Origin: M1-B18 sp048264125
Lineage (GTDB): Bacteria > Bacillota > Clostridia > Peptostreptococcales > Natronincolaceae
Reading direction: 5' to 3'
DNA: 64,000 nt
NCBI GenBank assembly: GCA_048264125.1
Contig: JBLXDM010000002.1
Span: forward strand, 434,001-498,000
The notes below the pieces were generated by a model, which was not told the origin of the DNA, did no database searches, and worked only from the letters and a program-made list of their open reading frames with translations. This document shows positions 27,988 through 35,751 of the stretch, piece after piece. A program made the translations under genes and the position numbers. The number at the start of each line of letters is the position of its first letter. Positions within the stretch are counted from its first letter, which is position 1.

Positions 27988-28350
27988 TTAATACCCTAGA
28001 AAGGGGCTTCCACCATAATAGGGGCCATAGAAGGGCCTTCGTCTTCTTCCCAGAAGCTCCCTGATAAACAGTATCGACAGTAAGTCTCTAAATATTCCTC
28101 CTCCATACTGCTGTATATATGGCCTGCAGCAATCCATATAATAGGCCTCATCCACCATTTGCTGAAGCATTGAAGGGTCTACATAAGGATACATTTTGGG
28201 ATTGCTCTGCTGGTCGTGGCGAAGACATACATCCCTTACAACCGGATACATACGATTGTAAACATCGGGATACATATCCATCAATCGTCGTTGCGACTCA
28301 TACATTTCCATATACATGTCGGGCATTCCATAGTTATACTGATAGCTCAT
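27988..28350 (-). CDS. Small Tyr/Met-rich protein, possible spore coat component
   Basis: The 120-aa product starts at ATG 28350, where GGAGGGGAG is well placed; the frame is open 14 codons further upstream. It is rich in Tyr, Met, Arg and Pro (MSYQYNYGMPDMYMEMYESQRR, then repeated MYP elements, and a Gly/Tyr/Arg-rich tail RRRRPFYGPYYGG). This composition resembles coat or exosporium proteins, and the divergent neighbours are sporulation genes ytrH/ytrI. No recognised domain; the role is inferred. Confidence 0.6.
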   Translation of the reverse strand: MSYQYNYGMPDMYMEMYESQRRLMDMYPDVYNRMYPVVRDVCLRHDQQSNPKMYPYVDPSMLQQMVDEAYYMDCCRPYIQQYGGGIFRDLLSILFIRELLGRRRRPFYGPYYGGSPFLGY

Positions 28351-28469
28351 AAACTCCCCTCCTTCGCTCCATATTATGATGCTGATTTTCAAATGTCACT
28401 CTTATACACATTAAATCTTCTTTGTACACATATAATTCAACATGATAAAAATTAGTGGAGGTGTTCTTT

Positions 28470-28784
28470 TTGACCTTCTATCAAAATGTATTATATAATT
28501 TTTTCATTTCTCTAGGGGTGATTATTGGGGGCTCGATCTTTGGAGGTCTTGCAGCAACCCTGACGGGGAATCCTCCATTAAAAACAATGCTGGAGCTCTG
28601 TGACAAAATTAAAATTTGGGCAATTATAGTTGCCCTAGGCGGAACCTTTCCCTCCTTTAAGGTCTTAGAGGTAGGTATCTTCAACGGCGAAATAAGGGGT
28701 CTGGCAAAGCAGGTCATTTTTATACTCAGCGCTTTGGTGGGGGCACATATAGGCCACAAGCTGATATTTTTGTTTGAAGGGTAG
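28470..28784 (+). CDS. ytrH: YtrH-family sporulation membrane protein
   Basis: About 104 aa with three or four hydrophobic segments. The pattern FFISLGVIIGGSIFGGLAATLTGNPPLKTMLELCDKIKIWAIIVALGGTFPSF is that of YtrH. In B. subtilis ytrH and ytrI are expressed in the mother cell under sigma-E. Start taken at TTG 28470, which is 8 nt after GGAGG; the in-frame GTG at 28455 precedes the ribosome site. The ytrI-like gene follows after 7 bp. Confidence 0.85.
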   Translation: MTFYQNVLYNFFISLGVIIGGSIFGGLAATLTGNPPLKTMLELCDKIKIWAIIVALGGTFPSFKVLEVGIFNGEIRGLAKQVIFILSALVGAHIGHKLIFLFEG

Positions 28785-28791
28785 TGAATTT

Positions 28792-29238
28792 ATGAATAGA
28801 GCCGCATCCTTGTTTTTGAGCCTGTTCTTCGGCTTTTTATTGGGTCTGGCCTTTATGAACCTCTTTCATCTCCATACTCTGGACAATTTATATAGAAATC
28901 AGACCCAATTGACCAATGAGCTTATGGATAGGGAAATCAAGCTGACACGTTTGACAGATAGCATGGAAAAGCAAAGGGTTGTTTTAATCAAGGACATTGA
29001 AATAGCTGTAGAATATGAGGGCAATCAGCTTACTAAGGATAAAATTGAAAAATCCGTTCAGTTTTTTTTGGTGGAGCTGGTGGGCAAGGAGCTGTCTATG
29101 GTGGATGGAGAAATGCTTTATAAAATTATAGATGAAAGAATTATTGAGGTGGAGGATAAGCGAATTCAGCTGAACATGAAGTATCTCATATTAAGCGAAA
29201 AAATTTCCATTGCCCTAGCTGCAAAAACATTGGAATAG
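28792..29238 (+). CDS. ytrI: YtrI-like sporulation protein
   Basis: 148 aa from ATG 28792. It has one N-terminal membrane helix (ASLFLSLFFGFLLGLAFMNLF) and then a long charged, probably coiled-coil region (about 25-75) and a small C-terminal domain. Sequence similarity to YtrI is judged mainly by layout and by being directly behind ytrH, as in Bacillus. Likely anchored in the forespore outer membrane. Confidence 0.7.
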   Translation: MNRAASLFLSLFFGFLLGLAFMNLFHLHTLDNLYRNQTQLTNELMDREIKLTRLTDSMEKQRVVLIKDIEIAVEYEGNQLTKDKIEKSVQFFLVELVGKELSMVDGEMLYKIIDERIIEVEDKRIQLNMKYLILSEKISIALAAKTLE

Positions 29239-29310
29239 CCATAGGAACTGTAATATTGGAGTTAATCTTTAAATATATTATATTAATTATTTATTTCAGG
29301 GGGTGAAACA

Positions 29311-29754
29311 ATGCGAATTCTTGTAATTAAAAAGCGAACTCTCTACATCTCTGTAATTCTAATAGCGGCCCTGATTATTGGTGTATTGGTTTATATGGGT
29401 TTTGCACGGGATAGTGCCGTAAGCAGCCTGCAGCTAAAATATACCTACAGGCAAATTCTTCCTGAGGAGGCCATGGCTTTGATCGATAATAATCCCGATC
29501 TGGTTATCCTGGACCTCCGCTCTCAAAAGGAATATGATCAGGGACATATCTCCAATGCGGTTTATTTATCCTATAAGGATTTGAAGGCCAATATGGAGGA
29601 GCTGGATCAAAACAATGCCTATCTTGTATACGATACAGATGGTAAGGATAGCCTTAAGGCATCCAAGCTTCTGGCAGAATCTGGATATTCAAGAGTTTAC
29701 ACCTTGGTAGGGGGCTATGAAAAATGGCCCTATGAAATCAAAAAAATCTACTAA
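29311..29754 (+). CDS. Membrane-anchored rhodanese-like protein lacking the active Cys
   Basis: 147 aa: one N-terminal membrane helix (about 10-30) and an external rhodanese fold with DLVILDLRSQKEYDQGHISNAVYLSYKDL (about 62-90) and a closing LVGGYEKWP. The catalytic loop reads LVYDTDGKDSLKA, so Asp sits where the sulfur-carrying Cys should be. It is therefore probably a binding module and not a sulfurtransferase. AGGGGGTG precedes the ATG. Last gene of the ytrH-ytrI direction, followed by its own terminator. Confidence 0.85.
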   Translation: MRILVIKKRTLYISVILIAALIIGVLVYMGFARDSAVSSLQLKYTYRQILPEEAMALIDNNPDLVILDLRSQKEYDQGHISNAVYLSYKDLKANMEELDQNNAYLVYDTDGKDSLKASKLLAESGYSRVYTLVGGYEKWPYEIKKIY

Positions 29755-29778
29755 CCTCCTTAGGGTTAGTATTTTTTT
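29751..29778 (+). terminator. Intrinsic terminator after rhodanese-like gene
   Basis: CTAACC/GGTTAG stem (29751-29769) followed by TATTTTTTTAT; it overlaps the stop codon. Confidence 0.85.
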
Positions 29779-29835
29779 ATGATATATAAATGTAGTAATA
29801 AGAATTCATAGTAAAAAAATAGGACTTTCTTATAC

Positions 29836-29885
29836 AAAAATAAAATGAGCCCTGCATGTATTTCTGGAGAACATGCCCAGGCTCA
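29836..29885 (-). terminator. Intrinsic terminator after 442-aa gene
   Basis: Long stem TGAGCCTGGGCATGT/ACATGCAGGGCTCA on the minus strand, followed by TTTTATTTTTG. Confidence 0.88.
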
Positions 29886-29892
29886 ATAACAT

Positions 29893-31221
29893 TTACAATT
29901 TTGTAGTCTCCAGAGGTGTGACTACCCTTCCTGTTGCAGCATCTACATGCATTAGCCAATAGCCATGTGCCGGCTCCTCCTGTGGCTGTCTGCTGCAGGG
30001 ATGCCAGTATACGAAGCCTGTGGTTCCCCCATAGGGCTGGTCGGTTATAACCCTTCTACCGGGTATACCATAGACATAGTACTTTATGCCATTATCCTGG
30101 TCATAGGCAGCTCCAAAAATATAATGCTGGTGCATGTATATCAAACGTTGATATTCTGAGGGATATTGGTAGGGGAAGTAATAATTGGGGTATCTCATCC
30201 CCTCTATATAGGCTATAAATGGCATATAGGCCCTATACATGGTTTGATAATTGTAGGGCAGCTGCCACCACTGGTAGCTCTCTAAATTCTCCTCAAAGGG
30301 CTGAGCTTTAGGGAACATCTTCAGAGTGCCCTCCACATAAACCTGTACTGTATCCTTTTGTGCAGTTTCCTTAGTCTGAGGCCTCTCGATGGCTGGTGTA
30401 TGATAATTTATGTCAATAGCAGGTGCATGGCCTACTTCTGTGGCAGGCTTAAATAATAACCTCGGCATTTCGTCAGAGGCCTCTTCGAAGCTTAGGGAGG
30501 TCTTTTCTTTAACTGGTATAGGCTTAAGGGCTTCAGCAATCTTTTGCTCAAGTGTTACAGGAGGCTTAACAGCAGGAATCTCCAAAGGTTTTGCTGATAT
30601 ACTTTCTACAGGCACCGCCTTTGTCTCCAGCGGCTTAGCTGATATTTGCTCCAAAGGATTTGGTTTCTTAACCTCTTTAGGCTTTGAATCCTTTAATTCA
30701 AACCCGTAGAAAGGCTCCTCTTTTTTTATCTCCGGCTTCCTAACGGCGGCCCTCTTGCTTTCTACCGTAAATTCTCCATAAAGCTTCTTTTCGATCATGC
30801 TTCTCCAATCGATTTTATTGTTGTCCTTTTCTATGTAGCCCACCAGCGGAGCTTCAAAAAACTTTTTCTCGCCTATTGACTCCACCAGCAATGCGATGAT
30901 ATTAAAGCTGTCTATTTCATTTTTTGAAGCCTTTACATTATCAGCAATAAATTCCCAGGTCAATTCACCCTTGCCATTGTCATCTACCTCCATAGGTCCA
31001 ACATCAACCACAGTAGGCTCATCCTTATTTGTATTCACCAAATACCACCTATATCTGACGTTTCTTTCCTTAAAGGGCTTTAGATTTTGACAATTGAGGC
31101 TCAATACACCCTTATCATTTCTGACTTCAAATTTTGCATGTCCCTTGGGCTGTTGATTTCTGTCATTTCCCAGCTCTTCGTTCTCCAGGATTACAAAGAA
31201 TCTTCTATATTTTCTCTGCAT
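29893..31221 (-). CDS. Uncharacterised protein with Pro/Lys linker and Tyr-rich C-terminal domain
   Basis: The 442-aa protein is not recognised. The N-terminal 150 residues look like a beta-sandwich domain (GHAKFEVRNDKGVLSLNCQNLKPF, RYRWYLVNTNKDEPTVVDVGPMEVDDNGKGELTW). A Pro/Lys/Glu linker with repeats of ISAKPLE follows (about 165-290). The last 110 residues are rich in Tyr, Trp and His (YQWWQLPYNYQTMYRAYMPF, NYYFPYQYPSEYQRL, HGYWLMHVD). No signal peptide. It takes the place that yabG has after rsmA in B. subtilis but is not YabG. The composition and the ytrH/ytrI neighbourhood suggest a spore-coat role. Confidence 0.7.
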   Translation of the reverse strand: MQRKYRRFFVILENEELGNDRNQQPKGHAKFEVRNDKGVLSLNCQNLKPFKERNVRYRWYLVNTNKDEPTVVDVGPMEVDDNGKGELTWEFIADNVKASKNEIDSFNIIALLVESIGEKKFFEAPLVGYIEKDNNKIDWRSMIEKKLYGEFTVESKRAAVRKPEIKKEEPFYGFELKDSKPKEVKKPNPLEQISAKPLETKAVPVESISAKPLEIPAVKPPVTLEQKIAEALKPIPVKEKTSLSFEEASDEMPRLLFKPATEVGHAPAIDINYHTPAIERPQTKETAQKDTVQVYVEGTLKMFPKAQPFEENLESYQWWQLPYNYQTMYRAYMPFIAYIEGMRYPNYYFPYQYPSEYQRLIYMHQHYIFGAAYDQDNGIKYYVYGIPGRRVITDQPYGGTTGFVYWHPCSRQPQEEPAHGYWLMHVDAATGRVVTPLETTKL

Positions 31222-31345
31222 AGCTTCTCCCCCTTCATAAAATTTCCCATCTTGTCATCATCATTAACATTATATGTATGAAGTAGGGAATTGTTTACAA
31301 AAGAAGGAAGTCTATCCTTGAGATTTATATCTATACTATCAGGCC

Positions 31346-32212
31346 CTATTGTCTCTTTCTAGCTATTTCATTAGCCAACAGGGCAAATTCGTCTAAGGAA
31401 AGGGTTTCACCTCTTCTTTTTTCATCAATATTACAGCTGGCAAAGACCTCTCTGACTAGCTCCTTGCTTAGCATAAGGCCGCCTGAGCTCAGAGAGTTTA
31501 ACAGGGTTTTTCTTCTTTTACCAAAGGAATCCTTCACTATGCCGAAAAATATTTCCTCACTAATCACCTTAACCCTTGGCTCCTTTAGAACATTAAGCCT
31601 GATCACACTGGAATCCACCTTTGGCTGAGGTATAAAAACAGTGGGTGGTACATTGACGATATTTTCCACATTACAATAATATTGTACCGCCACCGATAGG
31701 GCCCCGTAGTCCTTTGTACTGGGCTTAGCCTTCATCCTATCTGCGACCTCCTTTTGTATCATTATAACAATCGCCTTTATCGGCACCTTTTCCTCCAGGC
31801 ATTTCATTATTATAGGAGTAGTTATGTAATAGGGAAGATTTCCTATGACAGTTACTGCGCCTCCATCAAACCTCTCACTTATAAGCTTGTTTAAATCTAC
31901 CTTTAATACATCTGCGTTTATAATTTCTATATTGGTTTTATCCTGCAGCGTTTCCTTTAATATTGGTATCAGACTTTTGTCTATCTCTATTGCGACTACT
32001 TTTTTTGCCCTATCCGTCAGCTCCTGAGTCAAGCTACCAATACCTGGACCTATTTCTATTACATTCTCCGCCGGTCCTATTTCTGCGCCATCTATAATTT
32101 TAGTTATTATATTCTGGTCAATCAGAAAATTTTGTCCCAGGCTTTTTGAAAAATGAAAATTATGCTTTGCGATGGTTTCCTTCGTCTTTCTAGGTGATGC
32201 TATTCTATCCAT
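31346..32212 (-). CDS. rsmA: 16S rRNA dimethyladenosine transferase KsgA
   Basis: 288 aa with the SAM-binding motif VIEIGPGIGSLTQELTD (about 46), IEIDKSLIP (about 77), and the N6-adenine motif VIGNLPYYITTPII (about 122). It dimethylates two adjacent adenosines near the 3' end of 16S rRNA. It starts 8 bp after rnmV ends; rnmV-rsmA is a conserved pair. Confidence 0.97.
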   Translation of the reverse strand: MDRIASPRKTKETIAKHNFHFSKSLGQNFLIDQNIITKIIDGAEIGPAENVIEIGPGIGSLTQELTDRAKKVVAIEIDKSLIPILKETLQDKTNIEIINADVLKVDLNKLISERFDGGAVTVIGNLPYYITTPIIMKCLEEKVPIKAIVIMIQKEVADRMKAKPSTKDYGALSVAVQYYCNVENIVNVPPTVFIPQPKVDSSVIRLNVLKEPRVKVISEEIFFGIVKDSFGKRRKTLLNSLSSGGLMLSKELVREVFASCNIDEKRRGETLSLDEFALLANEIARKRQ

Positions 32213-32220
32213 TATAATCC

Positions 32221-32757
32221 CTACTTTTCTAATTTTTCCAAGGCCTCTGTAAATTCATCTCTTGTTATACCGTAATTGTTTAATCTATTTAAAAATTGCT
32301 TTGCATTGCAGTAGCCAATTCCCAGCAGCTGACCCAAAAGATTTCTTCTCTCTGACGAGCCCTCAGTGCCTATTAAATAATTTTTAATTAGGTCTGTCTG
32401 GGTAAACTCCTGACTCTTCTCTATTGATTGACACCTTACCCTCTCCAGGGCCTTTAAAATGGTTTCAGGAGATGCATTCTCTATTCCGATATTATCGCCC
32501 TTCATAGCTTCATCCCTCGATATAAAGGCATGCCTGCAGCCCGGAACCTTATCTGCAATTATCTTTCGTATTTTCTCCCCCGCAAAGTCAGGGTCTGTAA
32601 ATATTATGACCCCTCTCTTTTGAGCTGCAGTCTCAATTCTCTTTATAACAGCTGGCGGCAAAGCAAAGCCCCCGGTGGTTATCATTTCAGCATCAACTGC
32701 CCTCTTTATGGCTGCGACATCATCCTTACCTTCCACTACTATGATTTCCTTTATCAT
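32221..32757 (-). CDS. rnmV: Ribonuclease M5
   Basis: 178 aa with a Toprim domain: EIIVVEGKDDVAAIKRAVDAEMITTGG (residues 4-30) and VIIFTDPDFAGEKIRK (about 54), including the catalytic Glu and the DxD motif. RNase M5 matures 5S rRNA. The start ATG follows GGAGGACAT. The order yabE-rnmV-rsmA matches B. subtilis. Confidence 0.96.
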   Translation of the reverse strand: MIKEIIVVEGKDDVAAIKRAVDAEMITTGGFALPPAVIKRIETAAQKRGVIIFTDPDFAGEKIRKIIADKVPGCRHAFISRDEAMKGDNIGIENASPETILKALERVRCQSIEKSQEFTQTDLIKNYLIGTEGSSERRNLLGQLLGIGYCNAKQFLNRLNNYGITRDEFTEALEKLEK

Positions 32758-32898
32758 ATGTCCTCCTTAGACTTCTGTAGGCTGTTCATTTATTAATCTA
32801 ACCTATGTACTTTATTATTATAACTATTTTTGCCAGTATATCCAATGTTTAATTAGTATAGGGAATTCTTATTACAGCAGGAGTGCATATATATTTTA

Positions 32899-32979
32899 GT
32901 TTATACAAAGTCAAAAGTTTATCGCAGGAAACTTTTGACTTTGTATAAACATGCTGCTCAATTATTATGCAATTTCCTT
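32899..32979. repeat. Perfect 22-bp inverted repeat plus flanking motif (copy 1 of a dispersed family)
   Basis: Arms 32899-32920 and 32929-32950 are exact reverse complements around an 8-nt loop. An ATTATTATGCAATTTCCTT motif follows at 32961-32979. Related sequence occurs at 47087-47133 and 55278-55363. It lies between rnmV and yabE. Confidence 0.75.
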
Positions 32980-32984
32980 CATGC

Positions 32985-33019
32985 TAAAAAGAATAGATCA
33001 GATTTCTCTGATCTATTCT
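32985..33019 (-). terminator. Intrinsic terminator overlapping yabE stop
   Basis: Thirteen-bp perfect stem AGAATAGATCAGA/TCTGATCTATTCT with 4-nt loop, then TTTTTAGC on the minus strand. Confidence 0.92.
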
Positions 33020-34047
33020 AGGATGTAGACCTTTACAGTTCTTCTACCGAACCTTAATGCATCACTACGGTTTTCGAAAAATAGGTCAATTTTATTACCC
33101 TTTATGGCACTTCCCGTATCCTCAGCACTGGCATAGCCATAGCTGGAGGTTCCATCGGTGGACTCAATGTAGAGCTTTGTCCCTAAGGGGATAACCTTTG
33201 GGTCAACTGCAACCACACCTGGTCTTACCTGTGTACCGCTTCGAGTCATTCCATAATGTGGGTCACCAGGATTTTTCCCAGTGCTTTCGAAGCCTGCATC
33301 GTATGCTGAGGCTGACATTGTAATGACCTTCTGAAATCTGGTTACCTCACCTCTTGAGGTTACCAAATAATTTAGAGTGCCCTTTTCTACAATTTCATTT
33401 ACAGCCTCCTGATGCACCTTTTCTTCAACAATCTCTCTTCCTACTTCTATTCCGTCCTCATAGACAATCCTAAATTTTACTTCCTTTAATCCTTTAGTTC
33501 CTTCCTGAACCGTTGCGGATTTTCCATGCTCTAATGAGTCGCTGTATTTCATGATTGTTTGAAAAGGTATTTCTTGATTTTCTACAAGATACTCTTCTGA
33601 TACCCGAATTATTTTAACCGTTGCACCTGCAGTCAAAGGACTGTCTAGGTCCGGCTCTATTTTGTCGTCTTCCTTTAGCTGTATATCCAGTGATTTTAAC
33701 AAATCTGTCAGATTTTCCTCTGCTGTTAATATCGTCTTTTCTTCTCCCTGGTCAATCAATTTAATTTCGAAGGCTCTACTTACAACTATTCGAGCTCCAT
33801 CATCGATCTTTTCTTCTATTCCGGGTAAAACCTTGTCCTCTTCTCTAACTTCTATTCCCTGCTTGCGTAATATTGATCCAACGGTGTTGGAAAAGGTGCT
33901 TACCTCCACCTCCTGGCCATCATGGGCTATTACTACGGTTTTATGCATGCCAACCAAGGTAACCCCCATAATAAAAATTACAGCTGCAGCAACAGCAATA
34001 AGGATTTTTTTATTTAAACCCTTTACACTGTTTATTAGACTTTCCAT
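33013..34047 (-). CDS. yabE: YabE-like G5 and 3D domain cell-wall protein
   Basis: 344 aa: membrane or signal helix (about 14-33), two ubiquitin-like DUF348 repeats (about 35-85 and 95-145), a G5 domain (about 150-230) and a C-terminal 3D domain with SASAYDAG, VVAVDPKVIPLGTKLYIE and ASAEDTGSAIKGNKIDLFF, containing the conserved Asp residues. Such proteins resemble Rpf/YabE lytic factors that act on peptidoglycan. tatD-yabE-rnmV-rsmA is the B. subtilis order, here interrupted by the SipW/TasA cluster. Confidence 0.93.
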   Translation of the reverse strand: MESLINSVKGLNKKILIAVAAAVIFIMGVTLVGMHKTVVIAHDGQEVEVSTFSNTVGSILRKQGIEVREEDKVLPGIEEKIDDGARIVVSRAFEIKLIDQGEEKTILTAEENLTDLLKSLDIQLKEDDKIEPDLDSPLTAGATVKIIRVSEEYLVENQEIPFQTIMKYSDSLEHGKSATVQEGTKGLKEVKFRIVYEDGIEVGREIVEEKVHQEAVNEIVEKGTLNYLVTSRGEVTRFQKVITMSASAYDAGFESTGKNPGDPHYGMTRSGTQVRPGVVAVDPKVIPLGTKLYIESTDGTSSYGYASAEDTGSAIKGNKIDLFFENRSDALRFGRRTVKVYILE

Positions 34048-34099
34048 TTCTTTTCCTCCAGTACTTTTTTTTTGGATTCGGAAGGATTATCGTCTATTC

Positions 34100-34127
34100 A
34101 TTTTATACTATATATTAAATTTGTCAA
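34100..34127 (-). promoter_or_regulatory. Sigma-A promoter of yabE
   Basis: Minus strand TTGACA (34122-34127), 16 nt, TAAAAT (34100-34105), about 55 nt upstream of the yabE start. Confidence 0.65.
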
Positions 34128-34256
34128 CCTTTTTTGGTTTTATGTGGTAATTCTTCCATTATAAAGTGTCTCCGACTAAGGAACTTTTTATACAACTATG
34201 TATATGATTTTTCATTTTTCTTTTGTTATACTACTTTTACAGCTATACGAATTCAA

Positions 34257-34281
34257 GAAAAAACCTCTGAGATTTCAGAGG
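34257..34281 (-). terminator. Intrinsic terminator at the end of the SipW/TasA cluster
   Basis: CCTCTGA-AATC-TCAGAGG on the minus strand followed by TTTTTTC, about 100 nt past the stop of the last cluster gene. Confidence 0.9.
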
Positions 34282-34377
34282 CTATTAATATATATTTAGC
34301 TGAGAATTTTGATTGAAGAACGCTTATTTCTATTCCACCAGCTTGATCATTTCTGGCTCTATCTTTTCCTCACCCTC

Positions 34378-35730
34378 TTATGGCTCTGGTGTTCCTGGTG
34401 TTCCTGGTGTTTCTGATGTTTCTGATGTTTCTGATGTCTCTGATGTCTCTGATGTCTCTGATGTTTCTGATGTTTCTGATGTTTCTGATGTTTCTGATGT
34501 TTCTGATGTTTCTGATGTTTCTGATTCTGCGCCTGTCTCATCTCTTACTATGGCACCCGCGGAAGGTGTTGTCGATGGATTGACTAGCGGTGGTGGGTTA
34601 ACCGGACCGGTGTTTGATGAAGCTTCATGAAGCTCCTTCTCAAGCCTTGTTATAGTTTCCTTCAGTGCTTTATTCTCTTCAATTAGATTTATGTTTTCCC
34701 CTTCTAAAACCTCTGTTTTAGACATGTATTCCTCTAATGCTTGACTAAGCTCTTCCTTTTTTTCAGTAAGACTTATTTTTTCTCCTTCTAACACCTGTAT
34801 TGTAAATTTATGTTCCTGTAATGTTTGATAAAGATTTGCTATTATAGATTTCTCTTCATTTAGTTTTGCTACTAGGTCAACAATTATATAATAAGCTCTA
34901 TCGAGATATTCCTGTAGTGCAGGGGCTATAATGCTGATAATACTGCCTTGCTCATCATTAAGTACAAATCTTTCTATAGGTACTACTTCAAGCTTCACTT
35001 CCTCTGTATTTACTTCCATAGCCTCAGCTGTTTTATGTCCACCTGCGCTTATATTTAGATCCTTCATAGGCGCATCCATTAATGCCTGTACCGGTTCCTC
35101 ATTTGTCCAGCTTAAATGGCTGGCAAGATATGTAATTAATGTAGTTATTTCTTGCCTTGCTTCTTCTGTACTTTCTAAAATAGCTATGTCCTTTCTATCT
35201 ATATCTTCCAGCAGCATGCTTCTGAGATGCTTGTTTGTAAAGCTTATATCGATGCTTTCATCAATGAATTGGTTAAGATATATTATACGAATATTTCCTG
35301 CAATTATTCTTTTTGTTAGCAGCTGTACTAATAATTCCGTATGCTGCCGTAGGTTTATATTCGTTTCAATTGGAATCTTATAGATACGATTGGCTTCAAT
35401 CAAAATAGGATTGATATGCAAAGAATATTCTGAGACCTCTCCCTCAACTGAAAAATACAGCATTGCAGATCCTATAAGATTTTCTGCCCCCTCTAAAACA
35501 ATATACATTGGGTTGTGTTCTTCATCTGAATTTGAGTATTCTAATCCAATAATTTTGACTATATCTTCAGTGCCGGCTGCCGTTACCTCAAAATCAGCTC
35601 TAGCATGGCTCGTAAACCAAGAGTAGGTATCTATTGTCCCAACAAAAACTAAGCTGGTCATCACTCCTGCTACCAGAAAGCAAGTGGTTCTAAATAACAG
35701 TTTTTTAGCAGAGAATTCTTTTTTTCTCAT
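34378..35730 (-). CDS. SipW-type exported coiled-coil protein with C-terminal Ser-Glu-Thr repeat
   Basis: 450 aa. The N-terminus has a hydrophobic helix followed by DTYSWFTSHARADFEVTAAGT, the motif that follows SipW cleavage sites in TasA/camelysin-like proteins. Residues about 60-160 form a beta-rich domain; about 255-370 are predicted coiled coil (EKSIIANLYQTLQEHK, EENKALKETITRLEKELHEA). Then comes a Pro-rich piece, about 13 tandem SET triplets and PGTPGTPEP. No LPXTG or SLH is present. It is the last gene of the cluster, 21 bp after the SLH gene. The acidic repeat may be a flexible, perhaps glycosylated stalk. Confidence 0.8.
   Translation of the reverse strand: MRKKEFSAKKLLFRTTCFLVAGVMTSLVFVGTIDTYSWFTSHARADFEVTAAGTEDIVKIIGLEYSNSDEEHNPMYIVLEGAENLIGSAMLYFSVEGEVSEYSLHINPILIEANRIYKIPIETNINLRQHTELLVQLLTKRIIAGNIRIIYLNQFIDESIDISFTNKHLRSMLLEDIDRKDIAILESTEEARQEITTLITYLASHLSWTNEEPVQALMDAPMKDLNISAGGHKTAEAMEVNTEEVKLEVVPIERFVLNDEQGSIISIIAPALQEYLDRAYYIIVDLVAKLNEEKSIIANLYQTLQEHKFTIQVLEGEKISLTEKKEELSQALEEYMSKTEVLEGENINLIEENKALKETITRLEKELHEASSNTGPVNPPPLVNPSTTPSAGAIVRDETGAESETSETSETSETSETSETSETSETSETSETSETSETSETPGTPGTPEP
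34409..34525. repeat. 9-bp tandem repeat, 13 units, inside coding sequence
   Basis: Thirteen head-to-tail units of GTTTCTGAT, three of them GTCTCTGAT, encoding Ser-Glu-Thr on the minus strand. Two related GTTCCTGGT units (Pro-Gly-Thr) precede them at 34391-34408. Unit number changes would keep the reading frame. Confidence 0.95.
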
Positions 35731-35751
35731 TAACCTATCACCTCCTCTTCT

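Noticed and set aside
34409..34525. CRISPR-like tandem repeat
   Set aside because: The units are 9 bp and contiguous with no spacers; they encode a protein tail.
34313..34630. Plus-strand frames of 67-105 codons with repeated Val-Ser-Asp or Phe-Leu-Met
   Set aside because: They are the complement of the Ser-Glu-Thr repeat; a 9-bp repeat keeps several frames open by chance.
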